Shown: positions 16,466 to 24,883 of the stretch, one piece after another
Layout of the letters: each line of letters starts with the position of its first letter
How positions within the stretch are numbered: the first letter of the stretch is position 1
DNA from: Alistipes senegalensis
Lineage (GTDB): Bacteria; Bacillota; Clostridia; Oscillospirales; Ruminococcaceae
Direction: 5' to 3'
DNA length: 53,339 bases
Assembly (NCBI GenBank): GCA_023665275.1
Contig: JAMPEF010000009.1
Coordinates: 1 to 53,339, forward strand
Position numbers and translations under genes: made by a program
Notes under the pieces: generated by a model
Database searches by the model: none
Seen by the model: only the letters and a program-made list of their open reading frames with translations
What the model was told of the DNA's origin: nothing

Positions 16466-18139
16466 TTAAAATAATCCGAGTTCGTATTTTTTATTTAAAA
16501 TACGTGAAACGCTTTCATCAATTCTTTCTTCCGAAATAGAGCCGTTTTCTACTGCATCGCATACAGAGTCTACAGCCTCCTGTAAATTTTCTGGCATAAG
16601 AATAATATCAATTCCGGCTTGTATCGACATTACAGCGGCATCACCGGACGAGTAAACCGTTGAAATTGTGTTCATCTGCTGTGCGTCCGTGATTGCTATT
16701 CCGTCGAATCCGAGTTCTTCACGGAGATATTCAGTGACAGCAGTATATGATAAATCAGCTGGTAAATCGTCGCCGAAACCTGTTACAATCTGGTGACTTA
16801 CCATGATGAAATCAACACCGTTTTCGATTCCTGCACGGAATGGTACAAACTCACTTTCACGGAGTTCATCAACGGTTCTGTCTATTACAACGAAAGAATC
16901 ATTATGTGTGTTACCATCTTCTGCTCCGAGACCAGGAAAGTGCTTTAATGTAGCGGAAACACCTGCGTCCTGCAAGCCGTTTGCGACAGCTGTAGCCATG
17001 TTCGCAACAATTGATGGGTCACTGCTGAAAATACGGTTTCCGAGTTCGTTATTTTCGTTTATATTGACGTCTGCAACCGGTGCAAAATCAACATTGAATC
17101 CAAGATGTTTAAGGTCAGAACCGATTGTATAGCCGATGCTGTAACCTTCGTCGGTGTCGTTTCTGTCACCATAGTACTGCATATTCCAGAATGATGTTGT
17201 ACCTAATTTCTGTGCGGCACGTGCAACAGTTCCGCCCTCTTCGTCGATAGCCGTGAATATACCTACACCGCTTGAATCCTTTGCGTACTGCTGGACGTTT
17301 TCAAGCATAGATTGTGTTTGTGGTACTGAAACAAGATTATCAGCAAAATATATTATTCCACCAACCGGATATTCTGCAATGGCATTTTTAGTAGTCTCTC
17401 CTGAAGCTGTAGTCGGATATATGCCCGTAATCTGTTCAGGTTTTACCATGAACATCTGATATACTTTTTCTTCAAGTGACATCTGTTCAAGAAGTTCCTG
17501 TGGATTATCGGGTTTTGATGTTGTAGTAGTAGTTGTCGTTGTGGCAGACGTTGTGGTTGTGGTGGTGGTAGTTGTTGTAGTATTCGTTGCCGGAATACTT
17601 GATGTAGTTGCAGAAGTTGTTTTCATTTTTGTGATTTCGGGGGAAGTAGTTACATTATTTGCAGTAGTAGCTTTTGTTGTTGTTGTTGTATTTTTAATAT
17701 CGGTTGTGGTGGCTGTAGTAGTTGTCGATTCCGGTGCAGTAGTTCTTTTTGTAAGTCCGGAAGTGTCAAGGTCAGGATTTACCGGTACAACGTGTGTAGT
17801 GCCATATTGTATACCGTTGTTTCTGGGGACATACACCGTAACAGTAGTAGTGGTACTTGTTTCCGTGACTATACGTGCTATGTATTCGGTAGCGGCGACA
17901 GTTCCGGATTTTACAGCTGAACTTTCTATAGTTGTTTCAGTGACGACATTTCCGGCGATATATCCCTTTGAAGTTAACGTCTGACTTTCTGAATTATCAG
18001 GGATATTTTCCGCCTGAGTTTCGGGTTGATTCGGATTTATAACAGGAGTGTCCTGCATATTCTGAACCACCTGTCCACAACCGGTAAGCATCATAGCGGT
18101 GAGCATAACGGTTGATAACTTTTTCTTAAAATTTTTCAT
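16466..18139 (-). CDS. surface lipoprotein, glycoside hydrolase family 3 (NagZ-like)
   Basis: A 557-residue secreted lipoprotein. The signal peptide ends in a lipobox MLTGC at about residue 21. A long Thr/Pro-rich linker (to about residue 210, with runs of up to a dozen Thr) holds the enzyme away from the membrane. The GH3 catalytic domain follows, with the beta-N-acetylhexosaminidase-type motif KHFPGLGAEDGNTHNDS and a later GFDGIAITDAQQM. NagZ-like enzymes use an Asp-His dyad within this kind of loop plus the Asp in TDA. The likely role is trimming N-acetylglucosamine-containing wall fragments or glycans at the cell surface. It follows queF by 44 bases with no clear terminator between, so read-through from the queuosine operon is possible. 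Confidence 0.88.
   Translation of the reverse strand: MKNFKKKLSTVMLTAMMLTGCGQVVQNMQDTPVINPNQPETQAENIPDNSESQTLTSKGYIAGNVVTETTIESSAVKSGTVAATEYIARIVTETSTTTTVTVYVPRNNGIQYGTTHVVPVNPDLDTSGLTKRTTAPESTTTTATTTDIKNTTTTTKATTANNVTTSPEITKMKTTSATTSSIPATNTTTTTTTTTTTSATTTTTTTTSKPDNPQELLEQMSLEEKVYQMFMVKPEQITGIYPTTASGETTKNAIAEYPVGGIIYFADNLVSVPQTQSMLENVQQYAKDSSGVGIFTAIDEEGGTVARAAQKLGTTSFWNMQYYGDRNDTDEGYSIGYTIGSDLKHLGFNVDFAPVADVNINENNELGNRIFSSDPSIVANMATAVANGLQDAGVSATLKHFPGLGAEDGNTHNDSFVVIDRTVDELRESEFVPFRAGIENGVDFIMVSHQIVTGFGDDLPADLSYTAVTEYLREELGFDGIAITDAQQMNTISTVYSSGDAAVMSIQAGIDIILMPENLQEAVDSVCDAVENGSISEERIDESVSRILNKKYELGLF
17515..17720. repeat. low-complexity trinucleotide tract encoding the Thr linker
   Basis: Dense GTT/GTA/GTG-type triplets on the plus strand (ACA/ACT/ACC on the coding strand), broken by a few Ser, Ala and Lys codons. 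The tract is prone to in-frame slippage and so to length variation between strains. It also opens a long, meaningless Val-rich frame on the plus strand. Confidence 0.85.
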
Positions 18140-18183
18140 TTTTTTATTCCCCTTTTATCTTGAAATTCAGATTATGTTTCAAA

Positions 18184-18792
18184 TTATCTGTTATCTATTT
18201 TTTCCGGATATAAGTCATGGTGTGAAAGCCTCTCCCATGCAAGTTTTTCCCATTTGGTATCAGGTCTGCCGTAATTGCAGTAAGGGTCAATGGAAATTCC
18301 GCCACGTGGGAGGAATTTTCCCCACACCTCAATATATTTAGGATTCATAAGTTTAATTAAGTCATTCATGATTATGTTTACACAATCTTCATGAAAATCT
18401 CCGTGATTGCGGAAACTGAAAAGATAAAGTTTAAGCGATTTGCTTTCAACCATTTTTTTATCCGGAATGTATGATATATAAATTGTCGCAAAATCCGGCT
18501 GTCCGGTAATCGGACAAAGACTCGTGAACTCCGGACAGTTGAACTTTACAAAATAATCACGGTCAGGGTGTTTGTTATCGAAAGTTTCAAGTACTTCCGG
18601 TGTGTAGTCGGTGGCGTATTTGGTGTTTTTACTGCCAAGATTCTGTAATCCCTCACCGTCACGGGTAATGTCCTTTTTAATTTCCGTAACAGTTTCTTTC
18701 TTGTCGTCGAAAAAATCAGCAGAACCGCTTTTTATGCCGTTCATGAATTCTTCAAACATTTTCTTCATTTCGTCTTGGAAATTCATATCCAT
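18184..18792 (-). CDS. queF: NADPH-dependent 7-cyano-7-deazaguanine reductase
   Basis: A 202-residue reductase that converts preQ0 to preQ1, the last free-base step of queuosine synthesis. The catalytic C93 (CPITGQPDF), E116 in the [16 protein letters not shown] motif, and H134-E135 are all present. About 45 charged N-terminal residues ([10 protein letters not shown]..., through [10 protein letters not shown]) precede the usual NLGSKNTKY start, so it is longer than a standard unimodular QueF. The start is the ATG at 18792, with GGAGG just upstream; the ATG at 18807 overlaps that ribosome site. It is the last gene of the riboswitch-led que operon, separated from queC by the hsdS insertion. Confidence 0.93.
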   Translation of the reverse strand: MDMNFQDEMKKMFEEFMNGIKSGSADFFDDKKETVTEIKKDITRDGEGLQNLGSKNTKYATDYTPEVLETFDNKHPDRDYFVKFNCPEFTSLCPITGQPDFATIYISYIPDKKMVESKSLKLYLFSFRNHGDFHEDCVNIIMNDLIKLMNPKYIEVWGKFLPRGGISIDPYCNYGRPDTKWEKLAWERLSHHDLYPEKIDNR

Positions 18793-18818
18793 AGTGAATA
18801 CCTCCATAAATAAATTTT

Positions 18819-19967
18819 TTATATATCTATTTCGCCGTTTATGAGCTTTGGAAGTAAAGCATCACGCATGGCGGAAAGATGTCGATTTTCTATTCGATTA
18901 TTAATTATTATGTCATAAATTGGCTTTAATAAATTACTCAATATTCGATAATCATTATTATTCGGAATTAAAACGTCAGATTTTGATAATTCTTCTCTTT
19001 TAATATGTCCTATTGTTGTAGCCATATCGGTAGCAATAGTTATAAATCGGTTCAGATGATATTTTGTCCAAAGATAATAAAACCATTTGTCATACTTTTT
19101 TGAAGTTACTTTAAATAAATGTTGGTTAAGTCCACAAGTACCACCACACCAGAAATCCACAAGTAAACTTCCCGACCACGAAAAAATAACATCACCATTA
19201 TATACTATATATTCTGATTTTATATTTGCAGAACACAATTCACTATCAGAATCATAAACACCCTGTCTTAATTCTTTTATTTTAAGAACAGGTAGACTTT
19301 CTTCATTTTTTAAAGGTCGAAATTTCTGCATTGCAAGACCATTAAGATAATCAGCAATATCAAGTAAATTACTTTTTTTCCAGTTCTCAGGCATAGTCCC
19401 ACCGAACGGCTCAAAATCAACAAACCAGCTTTTAAAAATCGCCTGTGCCTGCTCCTCAAGATTTTTATTTATGCGGTTGTTGAGTTCTATTTTATTGTCA
19501 AGCAATCCTAACAAATAACCTGTTTTTTTCTGTGTTTCTAAATCAGGTAAATTTATATCTATTTCTGCAAATGTATTTTTTGTAATCGTATCAAATACAG
19601 AACCATGTGTCAATGCTTTAAGTTTATATATACTGTTTTTTAAAAGATAATACAGAAATGATTTATCAACGTATTCTTTTCCTCTGATTCCATAGCAAGA
19701 CTGATTAAATGCCATCGGAAATGGTATCATAGCCATTTCACCGACAGTACCACGTGCAGAAATAATTATATCATCTTTCTGAAGCAGTTTAGTTGAACTA
19801 TGTTCCAAGCCGGATTGTGTTATAGTTTTTTCAGTTGAATAAACATAGCGATTATCATTGTTAAAATCTTTTACAGAAAGCCAAGGAATATCACCATTCC
19901 AATATTCAGCACATGAAGTTTTAGGAGTTCCACCTCCGATAATTTCAATAACATCAATTAATTTTAT
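18819..19967 (-). CDS. hsdS: orphan type I restriction specificity subunit (HsdS), ATA in place of start codon
   Basis: About 382 residues with full HsdS architecture: a first target-recognition domain opening [17 protein letters not shown] and IPWLSVKDF, a central helix ([26 protein letters not shown]), the [13 protein letters not shown] junction, a second recognition domain, and a terminal helix ending [10 protein letters not shown]. HsdS directs HsdM and HsdR to their DNA site. No in-frame ATG, GTG or TTG exists at the natural N-terminus; AGGGGGA is correctly spaced before an ATA at 19967, which looks like a mutated ATG. The only later start, TTG at 19808, would delete 53 residues of the first recognition domain. 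No hsdM or hsdR is present. The coding region is more AT-rich and poorer in CCGG than its neighbours, suggesting transfer. It lies 13 bases after queC. Confidence 0.8.
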   Translation of the reverse strand: MKLIDVIEIIGGGTPKTSCAEYWNGDIPWLSVKDFNNDNRYVYSTEKTITQSGLEHSSTKLLQKDDIIISARGTVGEMAMIPFPMAFNQSCYGIRGKEYVDKSFLYYLLKNSIYKLKALTHGSVFDTITKNTFAEIDINLPDLETQKKTGYLLGLLDNKIELNNRINKNLEEQAQAIFKSWFVDFEPFGGTMPENWKKSNLLDIADYLNGLAMQKFRPLKNEESLPVLKIKELRQGVYDSDSELCSANIKSEYIVYNGDVIFSWSGSLLVDFWCGGTCGLNQHLFKVTSKKYDKWFYYLWTKYHLNRFITIATDMATTIGHIKREELSKSDVLIPNNNDYRILSNLLKPIYDIIINNRIENRHLSAMRDALLPKLINGEIDI

Positions 19968-19980
19968 ACCAAATCCCCCT

Positions 19981-20661
19981 TTATTTCATAAGCGGGTCTG
20001 AAACTCCGTTCATTTCAAAAGCCTTTATCCTGTCACGGCACGTACCGCACACACCACAAGGCTTATCACCGCCCTCGTAACAACTCCATGTCATTTCATA
20101 AGGGACACCCAGTTCAATACCTTTTTTCACTACATCGGCTTTAGTGAGATTGACGAACGGTGCAATAATTTCAAGCTGTCCGCCACTGCCAAGATTTATA
20201 GCACGATTCATAGCGTTGTTGAAATCGTCGGAGCAGTCCGGATAGGCATTTCCGGCGGCGTCGTCGCTATGTGCGCCGTAATAAATGACTGAACAGTCAT
20301 TCGATAATGCGATACTCGACGCCGACGACAGAAACAATCCATTCCGGAACGGAACATATGTAGATACCGGCTTACCGTCGGTTTTTTCAAGCTGTTCAGC
20401 GTAAGTCTCTTTAGGGATTTCAGTCCCTGAACCTGTCAAAAGCGAACAGTCCGAATCAGCAAAAATCAACGCAAGGTCAAGAGTTTTCAGCTTTACGCCG
20501 TAATAATCGGCTATTTTTCGGGAACATTCAATTTCCTTGTTGTGTTTCTGTCCGTAATAAATCGACAGTGCTATGACGTTTTCTGCTCCGTACGTATCAA
20601 CCGCCATAGCAAGACAAGTTGTACTGTCAACACCTCCGCTGAAAAGTACAAGTGCTTTCAT
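19981..20661 (-). CDS. queC: 7-cyano-7-deazaguanine (preQ0) synthase
   Basis: A 226-residue ATP-dependent enzyme that converts 7-carboxy-7-deazaguanine to preQ0. The N-terminal PP-loop is FSGGVDSTTC (7-16). The zinc site is the four-Cys cluster SC...PCGVCGTC near the C-terminus. AAAGGAGG precedes the ATG. It is the sixth gene of the queD-queE-folE operon, after the tandem paralogues, and its stop is followed after 13 bases by the hsdS reading frame. Confidence 0.95.
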   Translation of the reverse strand: MKALVLFSGGVDSTTCLAMAVDTYGAENVIALSIYYGQKHNKEIECSRKIADYYGVKLKTLDLALIFADSDCSLLTGSGTEIPKETYAEQLEKTDGKPVSTYVPFRNGLFLSSASSIALSNDCSVIYYGAHSDDAAGNAYPDCSDDFNNAMNRAINLGSGGQLEIIAPFVNLTKADVVKKGIELGVPYEMTWSCYEGGDKPCGVCGTCRDRIKAFEMNGVSDPLMK

Positions 20662-20676
20662 AAAAAATCCTCCTTT

Positions 20677-21216
20677 TTAACAAAATATTGCGCAGTCAAT
20701 AAGCATAATCGAATTATCTTTTATAGAAATAAATGTATTGTCACTCAAATAGCTACCACCTATTTCAATATTTTCTGCTCCGGTCAGGTATGGTATAACT
20801 GAATTTATATCACTTTCCGGAATATCATCATCTCCGGTATGCCATTTTATTTGCTGAATTAAATAATCTTCTGTGACAGATTTCATACGGAGTTCCTCAT
20901 AAGTCATATAAATTGCATAGAAGTCCTTAGCCTGTGTCATGTATTTAAGGAGTTCATTAGACGGAGTATTCCGGAAATCTTCTTTAAATTCTTCTGAATA
21001 AGCCATATACGTCAAAACTGTCTGTACATATGCCTGTTCAAAATTATTTTTTACATAGTTCTCCGGAAAATCGCATACAGTGACAAATATTCCGACAGGA
21101 TACTTTTTAAACCAGTCATAATATTTTGAATTAAATTCAGTCCATTCAAGATTTACCGCAATATTTTTATAGCGTTCATAATTATTTACAATTTGTTTCA
21201 GAATGTCAATATACAT
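20677..21216 (-). CDS. uncharacterised protein, paralogue B of a tandem pair
   Basis: A 179-residue soluble protein I do not recognise. It is acidic and aromatic-rich, with no signal peptide, membrane segment or metal motif. Its first 25 residues are identical to the upstream neighbour, and the whole is roughly 70 percent identical by eye, with a conserved end (TGAENIEIGGSY...TFISIKDNSIML). The start is set at 21216, where AGGAGTG lies just upstream. The divergent middle and tail, in a tandem array, recall immunity-type or adaptor families, but this is only an impression. It sits between folE and queC in the queuosine operon. Confidence 0.7.
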   Translation of the reverse strand: MYIDILKQIVNNYERYKNIAVNLEWTEFNSKYYDWFKKYPVGIFVTVCDFPENYVKNNFEQAYVQTVLTYMAYSEEFKEDFRNTPSNELLKYMTQAKDFYAIYMTYEELRMKSVTEDYLIQQIKWHTGDDDIPESDINSVIPYLTGAENIEIGGSYLSDNTFISIKDNSIMLIDCAIFC

Positions 21217-21232
21217 AAGGAATACACTCCTT

Positions 21233-21772
21233 TTAGTCCCATATTCCGCATTCAAGAAGCATAATCGAATTGTCTTTTATTGAAATAAATGTATGGTCTC
21301 CGCAATAGCTACCACCGATTTCAATATTCTCTGCTCCAGTCAGGTATGGAATAACTGAATTTACTTCGCTCTCCGGAATATTAAACATTTTGGCATGACA
21401 TTTTATTTCTTTAATAAGATAATCTTCCGTAACTGGTTTCATACGGTATTCTTTGTAAGTAATATAATCTGAATAAAAATTTTCAGCCTGTGTCAAATAT
21501 TGCAGACGTTCAGAAGACGGAATTTTCCAGAAATCCTCCTTAAATTCCTCCATATAAGCCATATACGTCAGAACAGTCTGTACATATGCCTGTTCAAAAT
21601 TATCCCTTACATAGTTTTCCGGAAAGTCATATATACTGACAATCATTCCAAGAGGATATTTTTTAAACCAGTCGTAATACTTTGAATAGTTTTCAACCCA
21701 TTCAAGATTTACCGCAATGTTTTTATAGCGTTCATAGTTATTTACGATTTGTTTCAGAATGTCAATATACAT
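21233..21772 (-). CDS. uncharacterised protein, paralogue A of a tandem pair
   Basis: A 179-residue protein equal in length to paralogue B and clearly a tandem duplicate, beginning [18 protein letters not shown] in both. Its ATG overlaps the folE stop by one base (TGATG), so it is translationally coupled to GTP cyclohydrolase I. The gap to paralogue B is 16 bases. Differences cluster in the central part (YSDYITYKEYRM against YAIYMTYEELRM) and at the extreme C-terminus. No function can be assigned. Coupling to folE suggests it is a settled member of the operon rather than recent cargo. Confidence 0.7.
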   Translation of the reverse strand: MYIDILKQIVNNYERYKNIAVNLEWVENYSKYYDWFKKYPLGMIVSIYDFPENYVRDNFEQAYVQTVLTYMAYMEEFKEDFWKIPSSERLQYLTQAENFYSDYITYKEYRMKPVTEDYLIKEIKCHAKMFNIPESEVNSVIPYLTGAENIEIGGSYCGDHTFISIKDNSIMLLECGIWD

Positions 21773-22332
21773 CAGTCAAGTAACTCTTGTAAATCTCTTT
21801 TTTCCCTGAACGCACCGCAATAAGTTCTTGTTTCGGTTTTTGAGGAAGCATTTCTGATACCTCTTGCAGTCATGCAACTATGTGAGCCGATTATTTTTAC
21901 TCCCACATCTTCCGAACCGGTAGCCTCTGAAATAATTTCCGCAATGTCACGCCCTAAACGTTCCTGTAACTGTAGTCTTTTAGATGCCATATCACATATA
22001 CGGGCAATTTTACTAAGTCCGAGTACACGACCTTTAGGGACATATGCGACGTTTACGGTCATATCGTACATTAAAGCCATATGATGTTCACAATAACTGA
22101 AAATCGTTATATCTTTCATGACAACTGCTGTTTGTGTACCGTCGGCGGACTCCTCAAAAGTTTTCCCGAACATTTCAGCTATTTCATGGTTGGAATAGCC
22201 TATACCCTCAAAGACTTCTTCAAACATTCCGGCTACACGTTGCGGAGTTTCTTTCAGACCCTCACGGTCAGGGTCTTCGCCGATAGCCTCCAGAAGACCC
22301 CGTATATGATATTTTATTTTTTCCTTGTCCAT
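21772..22332 (-). CDS. folE: GTP cyclohydrolase I
   Basis: A 186-residue enzyme making 7,8-dihydroneopterin triphosphate from GTP, the shared first step of folate and queuosine synthesis. Seen are the zinc-binding CEHH in [31 protein letters not shown], and the late zinc Cys and substrate region in [12 protein letters not shown]. It starts 3 bases after the queE stop. Placement between queE and queC, under the preQ1 riboswitch, indicates it supplies QueD in this operon. Confidence 0.95.
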   Translation of the reverse strand: MDKEKIKYHIRGLLEAIGEDPDREGLKETPQRVAGMFEEVFEGIGYSNHEIAEMFGKTFEESADGTQTAVVMKDITIFSYCEHHMALMYDMTVNVAYVPKGRVLGLSKIARICDMASKRLQLQERLGRDIAEIISEATGSEDVGVKIIGSHSCMTARGIRNASSKTETRTYCGAFREKRDLQELLD

Positions 22333-22335
22333 AAA

Positions 22336-22995
22336 TTATACTCCTCTCTCGTCCGGATTCCATATAAATTTATGCAACTGCAATTGCAGACGGACTTTAT
22401 TAAGATGTTTAAGTTTCATAAATTCAACTATACCGTCCGGATTGATTTTACTGAAAACCGGACTTATATAAACAAGGCACTTTTCAGTGAGTGAGAATTT
22501 TTCTATAATTTCAGCGGTTTTTTTAAGGTCAACAAGATTTCCGACAACGAATTTTATTACATCATTTTGTGTAAGATAGTTATAATTTTCGGTAAACATA
22601 AAACTTTCCATATCACTGGACGGCAATTTATAATCAATTGTAAAATCCGGTCTGTATGTACTTTCACTTAAATTTTTTATGGAAATACTTCCGTTAGTTT
22701 CGATTTCAACATTATGATTATTTTTCATAAGTTTTTCAACAAGTACATTGATATTTTTTTGTAAAAGCGGTTCACCGCCCGTAAGTGTGATATTTTTCAC
22801 ACCCTCTTCATTGACATATGAAACAATATCTTCCGCCGACATCATTTCTGCCGGACAGTCGCCGGAATTTGCCCACATTGTATCACAATAGGAACATTTC
22901 AGGTTACAACCCCTGAAACGTATAAATACAACGAGTTCACCGGCACGTTTTCCCTCACCGTTTATACTGACAAATTTTTCAGCTACCGGAAACAT
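22336..22995 (-). CDS. queE: 7-carboxy-7-deazaguanine synthase (radical SAM)
   Basis: A 219-residue radical SAM enzyme that rearranges carboxy-tetrahydropterin to 7-carboxy-7-deazaguanine. The N-terminal FVSINGEGKRAGELVVFIRF and the cluster motif C-x3-C-x2-C (CNLKCSYCDT) are typical, followed by the SAM-binding NITLTGGEPLLQ. Its ATG abuts the queD stop directly. Confidence 0.94.
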   Translation of the reverse strand: MFPVAEKFVSINGEGKRAGELVVFIRFRGCNLKCSYCDTMWANSGDCPAEMMSAEDIVSYVNEEGVKNITLTGGEPLLQKNINVLVEKLMKNNHNVEIETNGSISIKNLSESTYRPDFTIDYKLPSSDMESFMFTENYNYLTQNDVIKFVVGNLVDLKKTAEIIEKFSLTEKCLVYISPVFSKINPDGIVEFMKLKHLNKVRLQLQLHKFIWNPDERGV

Positions 22996-23421
22996 TTACG
23001 CACCCCTCCTGTAAATTGCACAATTATCAGGCGTTTCATAAACTGTAACGTCCGCCAACTCAAGACCACCAGAGGAAAGAATATCATAAAAATAACGTGC
23101 AAAATTTTCAGCAGTAGGACGAAACGGCACTTCAATAAGCCGGAAATCCTCGTTTTTCAGTGCTTGAACCGTTGTCGGTTTAAGAGAATTTTTTTCATAT
23201 ATAAATGCATGGTCAAAACTTTCCGCAAGGTCACGGACAGTTTTCTTAAGATTGCCGAAATCGGTAAGCATACCCTTTTCAGTACCAGAGCTTTTCAGTT
23301 CATGACCTTGTATTTTCACTTCAATAACCCACCTGTGACCGTGGATATTTTTACATTTGCCATCATATCCGGACAGAAAATGTGCCGAATCAAACGACGA
23401 CGATGTTTTCAGATAATACAT
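22996..23421 (-). CDS. queD: 6-carboxy-5,6,7,8-tetrahydropterin synthase
   Basis: A 141-residue member of the 6-pyruvoyl-tetrahydropterin synthase family that turns dihydroneopterin triphosphate into carboxy-tetrahydropterin. Zinc-binding histidines lie in SAHFLSG and NIHGHRW; DHAFIYE and the late TVYETP supply the other conserved positions. It is the first gene of the operon, with AAGGGGAG before the ATG, which directly follows the riboswitch terminator. Confidence 0.94.
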   Translation of the reverse strand: MYYLKTSSSFDSAHFLSGYDGKCKNIHGHRWVIEVKIQGHELKSSGTEKGMLTDFGNLKKTVRDLAESFDHAFIYEKNSLKPTTVQALKNEDFRLIEVPFRPTAENFARYFYDILSSGGLELADVTVYETPDNCAIYRRGA

Positions 23422-23433
23422 ATATACTCCCCT

Positions 23434-23468
23434 TAAAAAAAATACAGCCGTAAAAAAACCGGCTGTAT
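23434..23468 (-). terminator. riboswitch-controlled intrinsic terminator before queD
   Basis: Leftward: ATACAGCCG (23468-23460), a T-rich loop, CGGCTGTAT (23450-23442), then a run of T. The stem is perfect, 9 bp. It lies between the preQ1 aptamer and the queD ribosome site, so its formation would stop transcription of the whole operon. Confidence 0.9.
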
Positions 23469-23492
23469 CATATAATTAAATTAAAATATAAA

Positions 23493-23547
23493 ATACAATG
23501 CCCATAGTTTTTTTTACAGACAGGATTGGTGCAAGCGAACTGTCCTG
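23493..23547 (-). promoter_or_regulatory. preQ1 class I riboswitch aptamer with antiterminator strand
   Basis: Leftward: P1 arm GACAG (23544-23540), the loop beginning TTCGCTTGCACC, P1 arm CTGTC (23523-23519), then the A-rich tail TAAAAAAAACTATGGG ending near 23501. This matches the preQ1-I layout (P1, TTC-containing loop, A-rich strand, terminal GG that pairs back as a pseudoknot). The loop is a few bases longer than in the B. subtilis queC example. The same GGGC plus TTGTAT (23503-23493) can pair, with a two-base bulge, with ATACA-GCC of the terminator's 5' arm, giving a ligand-off antiterminator. Bound preQ1 would thus favour termination. Confidence 0.78.
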
Positions 23548-23553
23548 AATGAC

Positions 23554-23582
23554 ATTATATCATATACCGTGAAAAAAGTCAA
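23554..23582 (-). promoter_or_regulatory. promoter of the queuosine operon
   Basis: Leftward: TTGACT (23582-23577), a 17-bp spacer and TATAAT (23559-23554). The RNA would begin within a few bases of the preQ1 aptamer, as is usual for this tiny riboswitch. Confidence 0.85.
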
Positions 23583-23593
23583 TTAATAAATGA

Positions 23594-24805
23594 TTACAAT
23601 TTTTCCGGATTTGCAGAAACCGTATCATCTGATTTATAAAGAAATTTAAGTATAATAGGCGTAAGCACCGATGATACTATTATAAGCAGAATTACGCAAG
23701 CAAAATACTTTGAATCAAGCATACCGACGGAAAGCCCTTTCTGTGCGACTATCAAAGCAACTTCACCACGGGTCATCATGCCGACACCTACTTTCAGACT
23801 GTCACGGAGATTATATTTCATGAGTTTTGCAACAAGTCCGCAACCGATTACTTTAGTAAGCAGTGCCACAAGTACAAATCCTACAGAAAACAAAATTAAT
23901 TCTTTTGTAAAGCCGTCAAGTTCGGTCTTAAGACCTATGCTTGCAAAGAAAACAGGTCCAAAAAGCATATATGAATTTATATCAACTTTTCTTGCTATGT
24001 AGTCGGAATCTTTCAGACTGCATAGAATAAGTCCGGCAACGTAAGCACCTGTTATGTCGGCTATACCGAAAAATTCTTCTGCTGCAAAAGCCATGAACAT
24101 ACATAGTGCAAGGCTTAATATAGGTATTCTCTGGTGATGTTCATATTTTTTGTCTATCAGCTTGAAAATATAATACATAGCAAATCCGACACCAAAAGCA
24201 AAAAGTATGAAAAGTCCGGTACTTATAAGAACGTCCGTGGGCTTTGAGTCGGGATTTTTAAAGCCTATAACAAATGTAAGGACTATAATTCCTATAACAT
24301 CATCAATAATAGCACTGCTGAGAATTAGAGTTCCGGTACTTTCCTTGATATGTCCTAATTCTTTAAGGGTCTGGACTGTTATTCCCACAGAAGTAGCCGT
24401 CATTATAGTACCGATAAATACCGCCCTGAAAAATTCTTCACTGCCGACAACTCCGAACCCGTAAAAGCTCCCATAAAAAACCGTACCGCCGGTAAGTGGT
24501 ATAAATACACCCACAAGTGCTATGATTAGAGCTTTCCAGCCTGTTTTTAGTAAATCTTTCATATTTGTTTCAAGTCCGGCGGAAAACATCAGCATAACCA
24601 CACCGATTTCTGAGAGTAAAGAAAGATAGTCCGCACCGGCATAATCTGAACCACCCATAATTCCTAAACAGCTTGGTCCTATGATAAGACCAGCTATTAT
24701 TTCCCCGACTACCTGTGGTGCTTTTAGTTTCTGTGCAAGCAGTCCGAATAGTTTGGCGGCAATTATTATTATTGCCAAATCTTTGAAAAATGCTATTCTG
24801 TCCAT
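23594..24805 (-). CDS. CPA2-family cation/proton antiporter (Kef/NapA type)
   Basis: A 403-residue integral membrane protein with about 12 hydrophobic segments from the N-terminus onward. It opens with LLAQKLKAPQVVGEIIAGLIIGP, the CPA2 signature, and contains SSAIIDDVIGIIVL, where the paired Asp residues are the ion-binding site of electrogenic Na+/H+ antiporters of this family, and a late MMTRGEVALIVAQKG. No TrkA-type nucleotide-binding tail is present, so it is the short Nha/NapA-like form. It probably exchanges Na+ or K+ for protons. CAGGAGG precedes the ATG. It lies just upstream of the que promoter in the same direction with no clear terminator. Confidence 0.9.
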   Translation of the reverse strand: MDRIAFFKDLAIIIIAAKLFGLLAQKLKAPQVVGEIIAGLIIGPSCLGIMGGSDYAGADYLSLLSEIGVVMLMFSAGLETNMKDLLKTGWKALIIALVGVFIPLTGGTVFYGSFYGFGVVGSEEFFRAVFIGTIMTATSVGITVQTLKELGHIKESTGTLILSSAIIDDVIGIIVLTFVIGFKNPDSKPTDVLISTGLFILFAFGVGFAMYYIFKLIDKKYEHHQRIPILSLALCMFMAFAAEEFFGIADITGAYVAGLILCSLKDSDYIARKVDINSYMLFGPVFFASIGLKTELDGFTKELILFSVGFVLVALLTKVIGCGLVAKLMKYNLRDSLKVGVGMMTRGEVALIVAQKGLSVGMLDSKYFACVILLIIVSSVLTPIILKFLYKSDDTVSANPEKL

Positions 24806-24829
24806 AAAAAAAACCTCCTGTAAAATTTA

Positions 24830-24869
24830 TACCGGAAATTATTCTATCACTTTTCCGGTAAAATTGCAA
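24830..24869 (-). promoter_or_regulatory. antiporter promoter with embedded inverted repeat
   Basis: Leftward: TTGCAA (24869-24864), a 17-bp spacer and TAGAAT (24846-24841). An inverted repeat TACCGGAAA / TTTCCGGTA (24860-24852 and 24838-24830) brackets the -10 box, so it could be an operator or an RNA hairpin. Confidence 0.55.
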
Positions 24870-24883
24870 GCATTTTTTATAAA

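Noticed and set aside
17541..17984. Long Val-rich open frame on the plus strand
   Set aside because: It is the antisense shadow of the Thr-rich linker of the GH3 lipoprotein; it is simple-sequence and has no ribosome site.
18819..19808. HsdS starting at the TTG at 19808
   Set aside because: This would remove the conserved start of the first recognition domain, which is clearly encoded in frame up to 19967, and no ribosome site is positioned for the TTG.
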